A stretch of 64,000 bases of DNA from Malus domestica. Its lineage: Eukaryota > Streptophyta > Magnoliopsida > Rosales > Rosaceae. Where the stretch lies: positions 25,907,501 to 25,971,500 of the forward strand of contig NC_091661.1 of assembly GCF_042453785.1 (NCBI RefSeq), given 5' to 3'. The position numbers and the translations under genes are program-made. Every line of letters begins with the position of its first letter. Positions within the stretch are counted from its first letter, which is position 1. Positions 49,028 through 59,635 of the stretch are shown piece after piece. The notes under the pieces are model-generated. The model saw only the letters and a list, made by a program, of their open reading frames with translations, did not search any database and was not told where the DNA came from.

Positions 49028-50064
49028 CAGAGGCAGATGCATTGAGGGGCAGGGGGTCAGCTGACCCCCAATCATCGGTGAATTTTCATAGATAACTTGA
49101 GTGTTGACCCCCCAAATTTCGGTGAATGTCCATAGATAACTTGGGTGGTGAACCTTTGAAGATTGGAGTTGGCTTCATACATGCCCTCCAACTGTAAGAG
49201 TGGTTGTTCTTATTATTATTTTTAAATAAATATGACTTTGTCAAAACAACATAGTTTTGGAACCTAAGTTTAATATAAATAAATAAACACCAAGAGCCAA
49301 AATAAATAAACACATGGATGATGGATATGTTACTCGAGGGAGATCACGGCATGGAGCTCAAAGAATCACAAACTTCCATCATTATCATGTGGAGCTCTTT
49401 GTTTGATAAGCAACTTGTGGAATTAAATATTTGTTTTGATGAGGTAAATACAAAGTTGTTTCTTTGTTTGGCAAGTTTGAGCCCGAATGATTCATTCTCA
49501 GTTTTTTATGAACAAAAGTTAATATGTTTTGTGCAATTTTATCCAAATGAATTTACTACTTGTCAACTCTTGGCACTTGAAGATCAACTTGGGCATTATA
49601 TTCTTGATATGCGTTCGAGTAGTGAATTTTCTCAATTGAAAGGAATTGGTTGCCTTGCAAAAAAATGGTGGACACAGGGAGGAATAGAGTATATAATCAT
49701 GTGTATTTGCTAATTACATTGGCTTTGGTTCTACTAGTTGCTACTGCTTTAGTGGAGAGAGCTTTTTTCTGCTATGAATATTATGAAGACTTCATTGCGT
49801 AACCGAATGGGAGATCAATAGTTGAGTGATAGCATGGTGATTTATATTGAGAGCAATGTTTTTCTTCCATTGACAATGAAGCTATAATGCAACGTTTTTA
49901 AAATATGAAAACGTGTCGGGGACTATTGTAACTTGTATTGTTATTTGTTCTATAAGTATGAATGATGGAACTCTAGTTTAATTTTTAAGGTTATATATGT
50001 CTATGAAATGTTTGTGAACTTTTATATGTGACCTCCCGAAATATTTTTCCTGGATCCGTCACTG
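49028..50064 (+). mobile_element. hAT transposable element, internally deleted
   Basis: Starts CAGAGGCAGATGCATT and, read from the other strand, ends CAGTGACGGATCCAGG, which are imperfect terminal inverted repeats of hAT type. The flanks are tttgcaac (49020-49027) and tttacaac (50065-50072), an 8-bp target duplication with one mismatch, as expected for hAT. At 1.04 kb it keeps only a C-terminal part of a transposase (see 49318-49880). It needs a partner element to move. Confidence 0.85.
49318..49880 (+). pseudogene. hAT transposase remnant (C-terminal, ZMYM1-like)
   Basis: An open stretch of 131 codons (49318-49713) contains QLVELNICFDEVNTKLFLC, FYPNEFTTCQLLALEDQL and YILDMRSSSEFSQLKG, the pattern of the hAT C-terminal region seen in plant ZMYM1-like proteins. 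After a break, a second piece (about 49745-49880) reads TALVERAF-like and NRMGDQ-like sequence, the usual end of the dimerisation domain, with stops in frame. The N-terminal zinc finger and most of the catalytic core are missing, so it cannot be a working transposase. Confidence 0.75.
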
Positions 50065-51157
50065 TTTACAACACAATTCTCACAATAGCATGGAACCTTA
50101 CCTTATGTTTTATGATAAAGGTTATTACGTGTTGGTGAGCCATAAAGATTTATACTCAGTGGAATCCTTGCATTGTGTATAACGATGTTTCATTTTGTAT
50201 TAGAATAGTATGTTTGTCCTCTCGCACTTGCGTTCAATCCGTTCTCGAAAATTAAAGTAGTTTATAATCAAATATCACATATCACATTGCTAAGAAGGAA
50301 AGATAGACTTATTCTTTTTTTCTTCTTTCTTTTTTCTTTTTTTTTTTTAAATTTCCTGGTTAGTTGTTTTTAATTGTAAATACAACATAGGTAGATACGC
50401 AATATTTGGTCCAGGTTCCAACCATAGATCACCATTATTTTTAAGTTTCAAAGTCAGAGGCATCTTTAGATTCCGATGCACATTCCAGACATTTGTTGAA
50501 CTTTCATGGATGGAAGTGGAATAATAAGAAACTGAGTGAGAATTAGTTGAATACTGCCAATCCAAATCAAATCATTCAACTAAATTCTAAAACTGAATGA
50601 CGTAGTGATCACTACAATCCTTGACAAAAAGCATGACTAAACACACGTTAGGTATATATTCCAATCATTCTAGATAATTATCTTGAGGCGGTTTGTCCTT
50701 TGAAACTGTTATTTAGTTTCACTTTACCTTTTGTAATTGATTTATCTCGTTTTGTTCTATAAAATTGTCATACTACACTTTAATTTAGCGTTTATTTGAC
50801 CGAATCAACGAAAATATGGTGAACTGAGACTAAATGAGACGAAAATGACAATTTCATAGGGCAAAGTGAGACAAAATCAGTTTCAAAGGGTAAAGTGAGA
50901 CTAAATGTTAGTTTAAGGTAGTAAATCAGTTAATAAGCCTATCTTAATTCAAACTAAAACTCGGATGGTACTATTCTTAAATCTTTATTTGACAAAATAT
51001 GTAGCTACCTATTTTTTAATACCAGCATGGGCAACTTCATCCAACAAAATTATTCTTCCAATTATCCAACAAAATGATTTGACTCTTCACATTTAGTTTT
51101 CTATGCTTAACTTGAAGAGCAAGAAGGTGCAATTGGCATTAAAATTGAAATAAAATA

Positions 51158-51294
51158 ACGAAAAGTCTAAATTTTTTTTAGTTTTAATGAAAAATAACAA
51201 ATAAAGATGTAGTGAATAGTATCAAGAAAAGGTAAAAATGTGGTTTTTCGTTAAAAATAAACAGTACCATGAGTGTTTCGTTAAAACTCCCTAA
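51158..51294. mobile_element. MITE fragment (tttttcgttaaaa family)
   Basis: Contains ttttagttttaatgaaaaat, gtgaatagtatcaag, gtggtttttcgttaaaaat, cagtaccatgagtg and tcgttaaaactccctaaa, as in the copies near 15.4 and 24.8 kb. Confidence 0.6.
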
Positions 51295-51605
51295 AATTAA
51301 TCGGGTTTGTTTTGTTAGATCCTTCCCTTACAAGTGTGTGTGTGTATATATATATTAATTATTAATATCTGACATAAAACAAGAACATGTTAATTGATAT
51401 TTATGCACAGAAAAAACGAGAGTCTGGTTTTCATTTTTGTTATAATATTCATGATCATCCGCTGTTTAGATAAAACACATGGCCGTAGCAATGCAATATT
51501 TTGTTTGGAAAAAGGACCATTAGGCATTAGCAGATGGAGTAAGCAGAATTATGGTTGTTTTTTTTTTTTTTTTGTCAAGAATTATGGTTGTTTTAAATAT
51601 AGAAT

Positions 51606-51949
51606 TGTAGAGTAGGAATTCTACGTTGATGAGATGATGAACTTTGCTTGAGTTTATAAGGAGTTGGGCTGCTCCCCATATTACCAAGTGGTTTTATGGT
51701 AGAACCTCAACTTTCTTCATGGTGTCAGAGCATGTTGTTCCATTGTGAAGCCAAACGGCCACATGCGCTCCACTTAACCCTATTGTGTTGCCCACGTGCT
51801 ACACTTGAAAATTCGCCACACGTGAGGGGCCTGTTGAGAGTGAATCCTACATTGATGAGAGGAGGGACTTTACATGAGTTCATAAGTAAGTTGAGATATT
51901 CCTCATAGTGTTAATTGATTTTATGATGGAACCTCAATTTTCTTTAACA
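51606..51949 (+). mobile_element. TRIM retroelement
   Basis: Two direct repeats of about 115 bases: 51606-51719 and 51832-51949, both starting TGT and sharing cta(c/t)gttgatgaga-like, gactttacatgag-like, ttgattttatgatgg-like and aacctcaa words. Straight after the left repeat is tggtgtcagagc (51720-51731), one base off the usual tggtatcagagc primer-binding site for initiator Met-tRNA; a purine-rich cgtgagggg lies before the right repeat. The internal part is only about 110 bases and codes for nothing. At 344 bp it fits a terminal-repeat retrotransposon in miniature. Confidence 0.8.
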
Positions 51950-52474
51950 ATGACGCTACGATCAGTTGCACATATACATGTAAGTTGAAATACTAAACTT
52001 GAAGATTCATGTTTTATTAGTCTTGTACGCATAAACAATTAAAATTAGTGCATCCAAGACTCATCTTACCATTTTTCTTAAAAACATAAGCAAAATAATA
52101 TCAAATTAAAAAGAATAAGATTAGGGTTTTATTTGATAAAAATAAGATTCGATGCCACATAGTGTACTGTTTATGTGGCCTGTGTTTCAAGTTTCGAACA
52201 CAGAAGCCAACAAACAACATTCCCATGCATTAAACGCATGAATACAAAAGGTCTTTTATGCCACTGAAATCTGATCTGGAAGTGCGTGTAACGCATACCT
52301 CAGTTTCTTCTGAATCACCACCCTCTGCCGCTGCTGCTGCTGCAATGCGGAAGACTTGCCAGCAGCGCAGAAGCACCATACGAATCTGCAGATGTGGGTC
52401 ACCGTGGGCCTCCGCTGGAGAGATTTTTCAGTATGTCAAGACGGTCTTATATACTAAATATTTGATTCAAGTAG

Positions 52475-52602
52475 TTTTTTTTAACAATCGATATTATCTA
52501 CACTAAAGGGAAGTGGTTGGCTTAGCTTCACAATAGACTAGCAATAATGTAGTTCAAATTCACATTTAACGAGAATTAAATCTAAGAGCTCTCATTTACA
52601 CC
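52475..52602 (-). mobile_element. SINE copy (ggtctagtggtatt family), truncated
   Basis: Plus strand: poly(T), atcgatattatctacac, ggcttagcttcacaat, gactagcaataatgtag, gagaattaaatctaag and ctctcatttac. The A-box end is missing. Confidence 0.6.
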
Positions 52603-53100
52603 ATGTCCGGAACACTAAAGCATTTCTCCTTCGGCTCATTGTACTTTATCAACTAGGGTTTAGTTGGGCTCAGTGGCAATGGATTGTATCTTCTTGGGCT
52701 GCATTTCATATTTACCTTTTCATTAATTTGATTTAGAGTTTTTTCCTTTATTTGTTTAGATTTGAGTCTTATAAATGACGAGTTCAATACAAATTATTAC
52801 TTGTTCATTATGTGATTTATCTCAACCCACACCCACATTTTTTTGGTGTCAAAATAAATAAAAAGATCATTTAATTTGGTGGCACTCTGTTCTACGAAGA
52901 AGGTCGTGAATTCACATCTCATGAATATACAAATAATCAACAAGAAAGAAAAAAAAATTGTTATTAGCACTACTAGAAATATTATCTTGCATTGACTATT
53001 TTAGATTAGCCCGCTCTGTAGAACAGAAAAATGGTACTCGATTATCTAGGTCACTTATAATATATAAGGACCATCTAAGTCGTCTCATACAAGCCATTAG

Positions 53101-53265
53101 TTTTTTTTTTTTTTTTTTTTTTTTTGAACAAACCATATAATCTACATTAAGAAAGAGAGGGTAGGCTAAGCCTCACAATGTGCTAGTAATAATGTGGTTC
53201 AAATTCGTCTTTGATTAGAATCGAACATAAGATCTCTCACTTATAAATGAAGAGGAATTATTGGT
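53101..53265 (-). mobile_element. SINE copy (ggtctagtggtatt family)
   Basis: Plus strand: a poly(T) run of 25, then accatataatctacattaag, gggtaggctaagcctcac, tgctagtaataatgtgg, tagaatcgaacataag, tctctcacttataaatgaag and aggaattatt. The long pure tail suggests that this is a younger insertion. Confidence 0.7.
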
Positions 53266-54132
53266 AATCTTCTCCGCTTATAAATAAAACATCTCATATT
53301 TAAGTGTAATGACGAGTTCACAACTAATTTCGTTGTTAAAAAAAATGTGTTTAAAAAACAAAGCCCAAAAGGTGTTGGACATACATATCTCCACTTAGCT
53401 GGGATAAATATGCTCTGTTAGTTCTGTGTTATTTTTGGGCTTTGGCCCATTGCACCAAAAAAATTAAAAATTGAAAGAAAAATTCCCACACTTTGCACAT
53501 TGTGCAAGAAACATAGGACATTTCCAAATATCTAAACTACTTATTAATAAATAAAAAATTGTTAACTAAAAAGGGTAAAAAGATTATTTGATCTTATATC
53601 ACAAAAAATAATGTAATTTTGCACAAACCCAATGTTGTTTTTTTTTCTTACACTCACATGTCAACATAGTATCTCTTTAATTTAAAAAAATAAAAACTAA
53701 AAATATAAATATCTCTGCACTCCCATTTTCTCTCTCTTTCGCTCCATCTTTCTGTCACATTTCCATCCAACTTTTCTCTCCCCCATATATTTATTTATTT
53801 TTTAAATAGAAAGAGAACAAATAAAAATGCAAAACAACTGAACCACAACGAAGTTGTCTAGTGGTCGGGGACGAATTTTATGGTGACCAGGGAGAATCTG
53901 AAATATCATTGTAAGGTCATCTCTAACCGAGGGCTGGCCAGAGGGCTCGTTTTAGCCCTCTGGCCCTCCAAGATTCCCCAAGATATTAATATTTTAATGA
54001 ACAGTACATGGCCATATTTGCCTCCGTCTCCAACCGAGGGCCAAAAGGCCAGAGGGCTCGTTTTAGCCCTGTCACAAAAAACCGTCACCAACCGAGGGCC
54101 AAACATAATTTATTATTTAAAAACTATAATTT

Positions 54133-54195
54133 AAATTCAAATCCAACGGCTAAGTGACGTCAACATGACGTCAGCTAGCCGTTGGATTTGAATTT
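54133..54195. promoter_or_regulatory. Hairpin with two TGACGTCA sites in the Harbinger promoter
   Basis: Inverted repeat centred at 54164: 28 of 30 positions pair across a 3-base loop. Each arm contains the self-complementary octamer TGACGTCA (54155-54162 and 54166-54173), the core site of TGA/CREB-type bZIP proteins, and an outer AATCCAACGGCTA block. It ends 9 bases before a TATA box at 54204. Confidence 0.8.
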
Positions 54196-54203
54196 TTTTT
54201 TGC

Positions 54204-54211
54204 TATAAATA
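54204..54211 (+). promoter_or_regulatory. TATA box of the Harbinger transposase gene
   Basis: TATAAATA about 100 bases before the ATG at 54305, followed by tandem ttcaattcaatctctt-type repeats (54240-54298) that would form the leader. Confidence 0.65.
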
Positions 54212-54304
54212 GGGTGGATATTAGGCTATAATTCACACAACTTTGAATTCAATCTATTTCAATTCAATCTCTTGCAATTCAATCTCTTTCAATTCAAGTT
54301 TGTA

Positions 54305-55696
54305 ATGAATTCCAACTTTGGATCCTCATCCAATTCCAATTGGGGGTCCTCATCCAATTCCAAATTGGAAGCAAAATGGGCGCAAATGAGACGAGAAGAT
54401 GAGGAGTCTGATGAAAAAGTTCAAGTAAGGCGCAATAAACAAAACATGGCTGCGGCCATGGTGTGTCAGCCAACTGAGGAACAACCTCAATGGGGTGGCT
54501 CTGTTGCTGGTCGCTCTTACAAACCACGAAACAGAGCGATGGCGCATGCCAATCTGATGAACAACTATTTCAGCCCCAACTCGGTGTACACAGAAGAGGA
54601 TTTCAGACGTCGCTTTCAGATTAGGCGTTATGTCTTCGAGCGTTTACTTTGTGATGTCCAGCAGGTCAATCCATACTTTCGACAGAAGCGGGACAGAGCA
54701 GGCTGCCCTGGTTTCTCACCTCATCAGAAGATTACTGTTGCACTCCGAATGATGGCCTATGGCTCCTCAGTTGATTCGATGGATGAAACCCATGGTATGT
54801 CTGAGTCTACATGCCTTAATACTCTTGAAGAATTTTGTAACACAATTGTTCAGGTTTACAAATACGAGTACCTCCGAGAGCAAAATCAAGAAGATCTGAA
54901 TCGGCTCCTTCGCAAAGCTGAAAACCGTGGGTTTCCAGGCATGATAGGGTCATTAGACTGCATGCATTGGGATTGGAAGAACTGTCCCACTGGATGGCAA
55001 TGAGGCTTTAGCGGAAGGTCGAGAAAGCCAGCTGTTGTGTTAGAGGCAGTTGCCTCATATGACACATGGATCTGGCATGCTTTCTTTGGAGTCCCTGGAT
55101 CCCAAAATGACATTACAATTCTTGGGCGTTCACCCCTCTTCAATAACTTGACGGAAGGTAAAGCACCTCAACTTGACTACTACATCAACGGCTGTGAATA
55201 CAATATGGGGTATTACTTGGCAGATGACATCTACCCAAAGTGGGTGACACTTGTCCAAGCAATTTCAAACCCTAAGAATGACGCAGAAAAGTTGTTTACC
55301 TTACACCAAGAGGCATACCGGAAAGATGTTGAAAGAGCTTTCGGTATTCTACAAGCACGGTGGAAGATCATAAGCGAACCGGTAAGAGGGTAGAGTCGAG
55401 AAAATTTGAACTCCATCATGATGTCTTGCATCATATTACACAATATGATAGTGGAGGATGAGCGAGATGGGTATATTGATGGAGAGTCGGATGACGACCA
55501 AGAAGATCCAAATAAGTCAAGAAGGGCTCTAGCAAAAATATATGATGGGCCTAATTTGCCTTTCAATCCAAGAACTGATAGTATCTCTATAAATGAGTAC
55601 ATGAGGCGCTATAGAATGATACGTTCTCGTGCCACAAATAAGTACCTACAACAAGATCTTGTTGCACATCTTTGGGCCAAAAGAAGCATGGAGTAG
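54305..55696 (+). pseudogene. PIF/Harbinger (ALP1-like) transposase with two in-frame stops
   Basis: A single frame of 464 codons with two stop codons, TGA at 55001-55003 and TAG at 55391-55393, and no frameshift. The N-terminus is Ser/Asn-rich with GSSSNSN repeats; then come RRRFQIRRYVFERLL (helix-turn-helix-like region), VALRMMAYGSSVDSMDE, the first catalytic Asp in GMIGSLDCMHWDW, the second in GVPGSQNDITIL and the Glu in KDVERAFGILQARWKII. All three acidic residues of the DDE triad are present. The C-terminal part ends with LVAHLWAKRS. The domestic plant relatives are ALP1-like proteins, but the TIR context shows that this one is transposon-borne. As it stands, translation would stop at codon 233, before the second catalytic residue. 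Confidence 0.88.
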
Positions 55697-55853
55697 GCTT
55701 TTAAGTTTTATGTTGTTAAATGTTTTTAAAAATGTTGTTTAAGTTTCATGTTGTTAAATGTTTTTTTATGTTGTATAATTTGTATGTTGGTTAATGTTAT
55801 TTAATGTTGTTTCATATTGTTTAATTTAATTTAATGTTGTATAAATGGCCTAG

Positions 55854-56262
55854 GAAGTTATAGGAAAAAAATAGAATTGAAAAAAAAATATGAAACAAAT
55901 TTTGTGAAATAGAAGTTATAGGAAAAAAATGGAATTTAAAAAAAATGAAAAAATTTTGTAAAATAGAAGTTATATGAAAAAAATATATGAAACAAATTTT
56001 GTAAAATAGAAGTTATATGAAAAAAAAAATATGAAACAAATTTTGTAAAATAGAAGTTATAGGAGAAAAAATAGAATTTAAAAAAAAATTGAAACAAATT
56101 TTGTGAAATAGAAGTTATAGGAAAAAAATGGAATTTAAAAAAATATGAAACAAATTTTGTAAAATAGAAGTTATAGGAAAAAAAAAATAGAATTTAAAAA
56201 AATAATTGAAACAATTTTGTAAAATAGAATTGAAAAAAAAATATGAAATCAAATTTGATTCA
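55854..56262. repeat. A-rich tandem array in the Harbinger 3' end
   Basis: About eight copies of a 43-58 base unit built on gaagttataggaaaaaaa, (t)ggaatttaaaaaaa and gaaacaaattttgtgaaata. Units vary mainly in A-run length and in the loss of the ggaattt segment. It begins about 160 bases after the transposase stop. Confidence 0.9.
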
Positions 56263-56370
56263 TATGAAAAGGACAAAAAAAAGGGGGAAAAAGAAGTTTA
56301 AATTCATATAAAAAAACAAAAAAAAGTTAATACAACAGCTACTAGCCGTTATATTGAAAAAATTTCAAAT

Positions 56371-56503
56371 TATTAGTGTCGGTTATAACCGACACTAATA
56401 GTAATTAAAAAAAAAAATTTGCCTTTGAATAACTATTGCTGTCGATTATAACCGACAGTATTAAAAAATCATTCTTTAATGCTGTCGGTTATAACCGACA
56501 GCA
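56371..56503. repeat. Three TTATAA-centred palindromes in the Harbinger 3' end
   Basis: 56371-56400 is a perfect 30-base palindrome; 56439-56458 has the same core with one mismatch; 56480-56503 is again perfect. All share GTCGGTTATAACCGAC or a one-base variant, spaced about 55 and 40 bases apart. Confidence 0.9.
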
Positions 56504-57224
56504 ATGGGAAAACCATAAAAAAAAAAAATAGCCAGCCAGCCAGCCCTTTGGCCTTTTGGCCCTTTGAAATTCCGTGGGGCCCTCCCAGATTCCAGAGCCC
56601 TCTGGCCTAGCCCTCGGTTGGAGATGGTTTTAGGGTTATTTTCAACCCTCTGGCTCTCTGGACCCTTCAGTTAGAGATGACCTATGTCTTCCGACCCCCA
56701 TAAGGATGGACTAACTTGACAAAGCCAACGAATGTTTTTTTTTATTTTTTATTTTTATAATTTTTGAAAAAAAAAGAAGCAAAAAACAGAGCTTAGGGTA
56801 GTATATAAGGATGGAAAGTGAAAATTTGTCAAATCATTGAAACAATGGAGGGAAAGAACTAGGTTCTCCACTAGCACACTAATCATAAATTCCTATTTTG
56901 GGTAAAAAAGTTGAAGCATCATCAACTAGGCCACTCTCACCCACTCAGCCAGGCAGCCAGTCAGTCATGCACCCATGAATTTGATGTCCCCACCCACCCT
57001 AACCCAATGTCTCTTCCTCCCTCTCTTGAGTTTTGCATCTTTGCAAAATTTCAACATCTCCATAATTTATTCTTTACGTGGAAAGAAAAACTTTTTCCAC
57101 AGTTGAAGGATCACTTCCTATGCTTGGACATGGTCATACGCATCTCCTACTAAGCAAAAGCAATCCTCATCCCCCACACACACGTACAGAAAATCACATT
57201 ATTAAAGTTGTTTTCTATCTCTCT

Positions 57225-57454
57225 CATTCAGATTGATTTTGAAAGACATACGTATCTAATTGTAATTAGTTTATAAGAAGAAATTCTTAGTTTATATCAG
57301 AAGTTGTTAGTTTACTTGCTCTTCTTTTATTTGTTTGCGTTCAGATTGATTTCGAAAAACATACGTATCCAATTGTGATTAGTTTATAAGAAGAAGTTCT
57401 TAGTTTATATCAGAAGTTGTTAGTTTACTTGATTGCTCTTCTTTTATTTGTTCG
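57225..57454. repeat. Tandem duplication of a 113-117 bp unit
   Basis: 57225-57337 and 57338-57454 share ttcagattgattt, acatacgtatc, gattagtttataagaaga-like, ttagtttatatcagaagttg and ctcttcttttatttgtt with few differences. A third partial unit (ttgctcttcttttatttg, ggaatga, gaaactattag) follows to about 57530. Confidence 0.85.
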
Positions 57455-59354
57455 GAATGAAACTATTAGATCATCAGTTTACTTTATTGCTCTTCTTTTA
57501 TTTGTTTGGAATGATGAAACTATTAGCCCATTTGGAACGGTGGTTGGTCGCCAATCTTCCAAGTCACAATTAACGACCATATTATTTTTAAAAGGATACG
57601 ATTTTTAAGTCTTATAACTGTTCTGATATTATCAAATAAAAACGCTTGTAAACATAAGTGCTTTTTACATCAGCAGCATCTGACCCATAATCATACCACT
57701 CAGTAGCATGATAAAGTTGATGGTGCGTGTGGGCATAAGCCACTGTGGAACGTTTGTACCAAATATGGGAAAGAAAATACGAGTGGGTTCGGTTCTCCTA
57801 TCACTGGCTTTCGCAAATTACTTGGACTATTCGATCGATTAGATTTCTGAGGTCACTTATTTCTGGAAAGTGGGGTGGCAATGTCCGGGGCTTTTCAAAA
57901 TTATTAGTGTTGGTGTCAACTCTTGCTCTTTGGTGTATTCTCCAACTTATTTTTTATGCTCAAATTTGTGTCATGTCATCTGTGTTTCAGTAAGTTTTTT
58001 TAATTAAGAAACCCTAACTACCAAAAACCATCTGATTATAGCCAAGTGAAAAAGATGGAAAAAATGAAAAGAATGAAAGTTAAATCATGTCGAACCAGCT
58101 TTATGCGACAAGCATGTTCAATCATGGTCCCATGGAGTTGCTCAAATTGTTAAGGGAAAGGGATGTTGAATATATTCGTGGCTTGCTTCATCTCAAAATA
58201 TAAACTATAAACTACTAATATTGTTAATATGATATTAATGAATAAGAATGTCGAAACGACTATAAACTAAGAGGTACACCTTAACTCACTCGTTATCTAC
58301 TCAATAACAAAACACTCTATTTATTATAAACTAATCCTAATTCCTAATAAGTAAGGAAATGCAAACCTAATTCTAACAAATTAAGCCTAAAACCCAAACA
58401 ATAAAATAATCCTAAATATTATTACTTTCCAACAATTTTCACAAAACAAATTCAACTCGTTCATCTATAATCTATTTCTTTGCCCTTTTATGGACCGACC
58501 TATTTTCAACTTTTCAAAATTTTCCTGCTCTTTTTCATCATTGAATTGAATAAACTACACGAAAGCAACGAAGATTAAACATGAGTATTTGAGAGGCTAA
58601 AAAGAATGTGTGATTATCATTTCCCTTGCAAAATTAATCCAAGCATATGTTGTGTTCATCATATATTTTGTTCTCGCAAAAGTATAAATTATGTTTCTTG
58701 GTATAAAGGAATAGGGTCCATGCATACGTACTGTACAAGATTCCAAACTTTTTTATTTTATTTTGTATAAATGGAGTATGCGAAGTAGATATAGAGAATA
58801 GTAACTTGGATTCGGTTCCTACACATAAAAACCACCCAGAAAATATTGCGGATAGTGTAAGAATATGTTCTCTCTGATAGCTGGTAAGTTCGTTCCATTT
58901 GCTAATTAATCATATCTTAGCACACAGTTATAATCCAATATACAAATCAATGCTTTACTTATCTACTTTTTATGTATTAGTTAATGACGTTTTGTCTTTT
59001 CTAATCCTCAAACAATTCGAGAGAAATGACTAATGACACAACGGCCCCAGTCTAATCATAACTTGATGGAGAAAACCCACCAACGAATATTATTAAAAAT
59101 TTGAGTAGAAAGTGTGAGTAATTGAGATGAAACGCAAATGGAGATTATGGCCCATAAGAAATGCAGTCAAATCCCATCTCTCATTTTTTATACATGAAAA
59201 AAGCTTATTCGGATATGATCGTATGATATGCAATGAGGCCAATAAGTTTTATTCAACTGCGAAAGTGAGAGTAAAGTTGAATAAAACATGTCAAATGTTA
59301 CAATATAGCGACAACACATCACCACCCAAAGCTAATTTCAAACTAGAAACTGAA

Positions 59355-59530
59355 TATAATAATCACCACGGAGTGGTTTAATGGTTGAGTATGAATTTCA
59401 GGTTTGTATTTTACACAGCACGTCATGAGTTCAATTCTTGTGACTTTCGCGAATCACACGATAGTGGTCAGAAAAAAGGTTGAAATGTCTCTGTGAGTCT
59501 TCCGGCTCCTGTGAAAGTGGATTGTTGTAG
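59355..59530 (+). mobile_element. SINE-like repeat (ttggggacgaattt family)
   Basis: Contains cacggagtggtttaatgg (A-box side), tttacacagcacgtcatgag, agttcaattcttgtgact (B-box-like), gaatcacacgatagtgg, gtctctgtgagtcttc and tagcaaagtcacc. It matches the block order of the copy at 48160-48320 and is more complete. Confidence 0.55.
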
Positions 59531-59635
59531 CAAAGTCACCAACTAATAAAAAAACTAGAAACTAAATATTGGTTGTTGCATTGCAGAGATTTTTTGTTGG
59601 ACCTAGAACATCGTGCTACGTAATGTTATTATTTT

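Larger units (their letters stand above)
50065..53914. other. Gene-free region between the hAT and Harbinger elements
   Basis: No host gene. Contains a MITE fragment (51158-51294), a TRIM (51606-51949), a GC-richer stretch of unknown origin (about 52258-52430), SINE copies (52475-52602 and 53101-53265) and long poly(T) tracts. A segment just left of the Harbinger element (tctagtggtcggggacgaat at about 53857-53877) looks like the head of the SINE-like repeat at 48160. Confidence 0.5.
53915..56682 (+). mobile_element. PIF/Harbinger DNA transposon, nearly complete
   Basis: Terminal inverted repeats: GGTCATCTCTAACCGAGGG at the left and, read inward from the right, GGTCATCTCTAACTGAAGGG. The flanking triplets are TAA and TAT, close to the 3-bp TWA duplication of this superfamily. 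The 2.77-kb element holds one transposase frame (54305-55696), its own TATA box, subterminal hairpins at the left (53936-53965), a long promoter hairpin (54133-54195), an A-rich tandem array (55854-56262) and three TTATAA-centred palindromes (56371-56503). I see only the DDE transposase and not the Myb-like second protein, so it may depend on a partner. Confidence 0.88.

Noticed and set aside
57745-57993. 82-codon frame with a hydrophobic C-terminal half
   Set aside because: I do not recognise it, it has no conserved neighbour exons and chance frames of this size are frequent here. It could be a fragment of a membrane protein, but nothing supports that.
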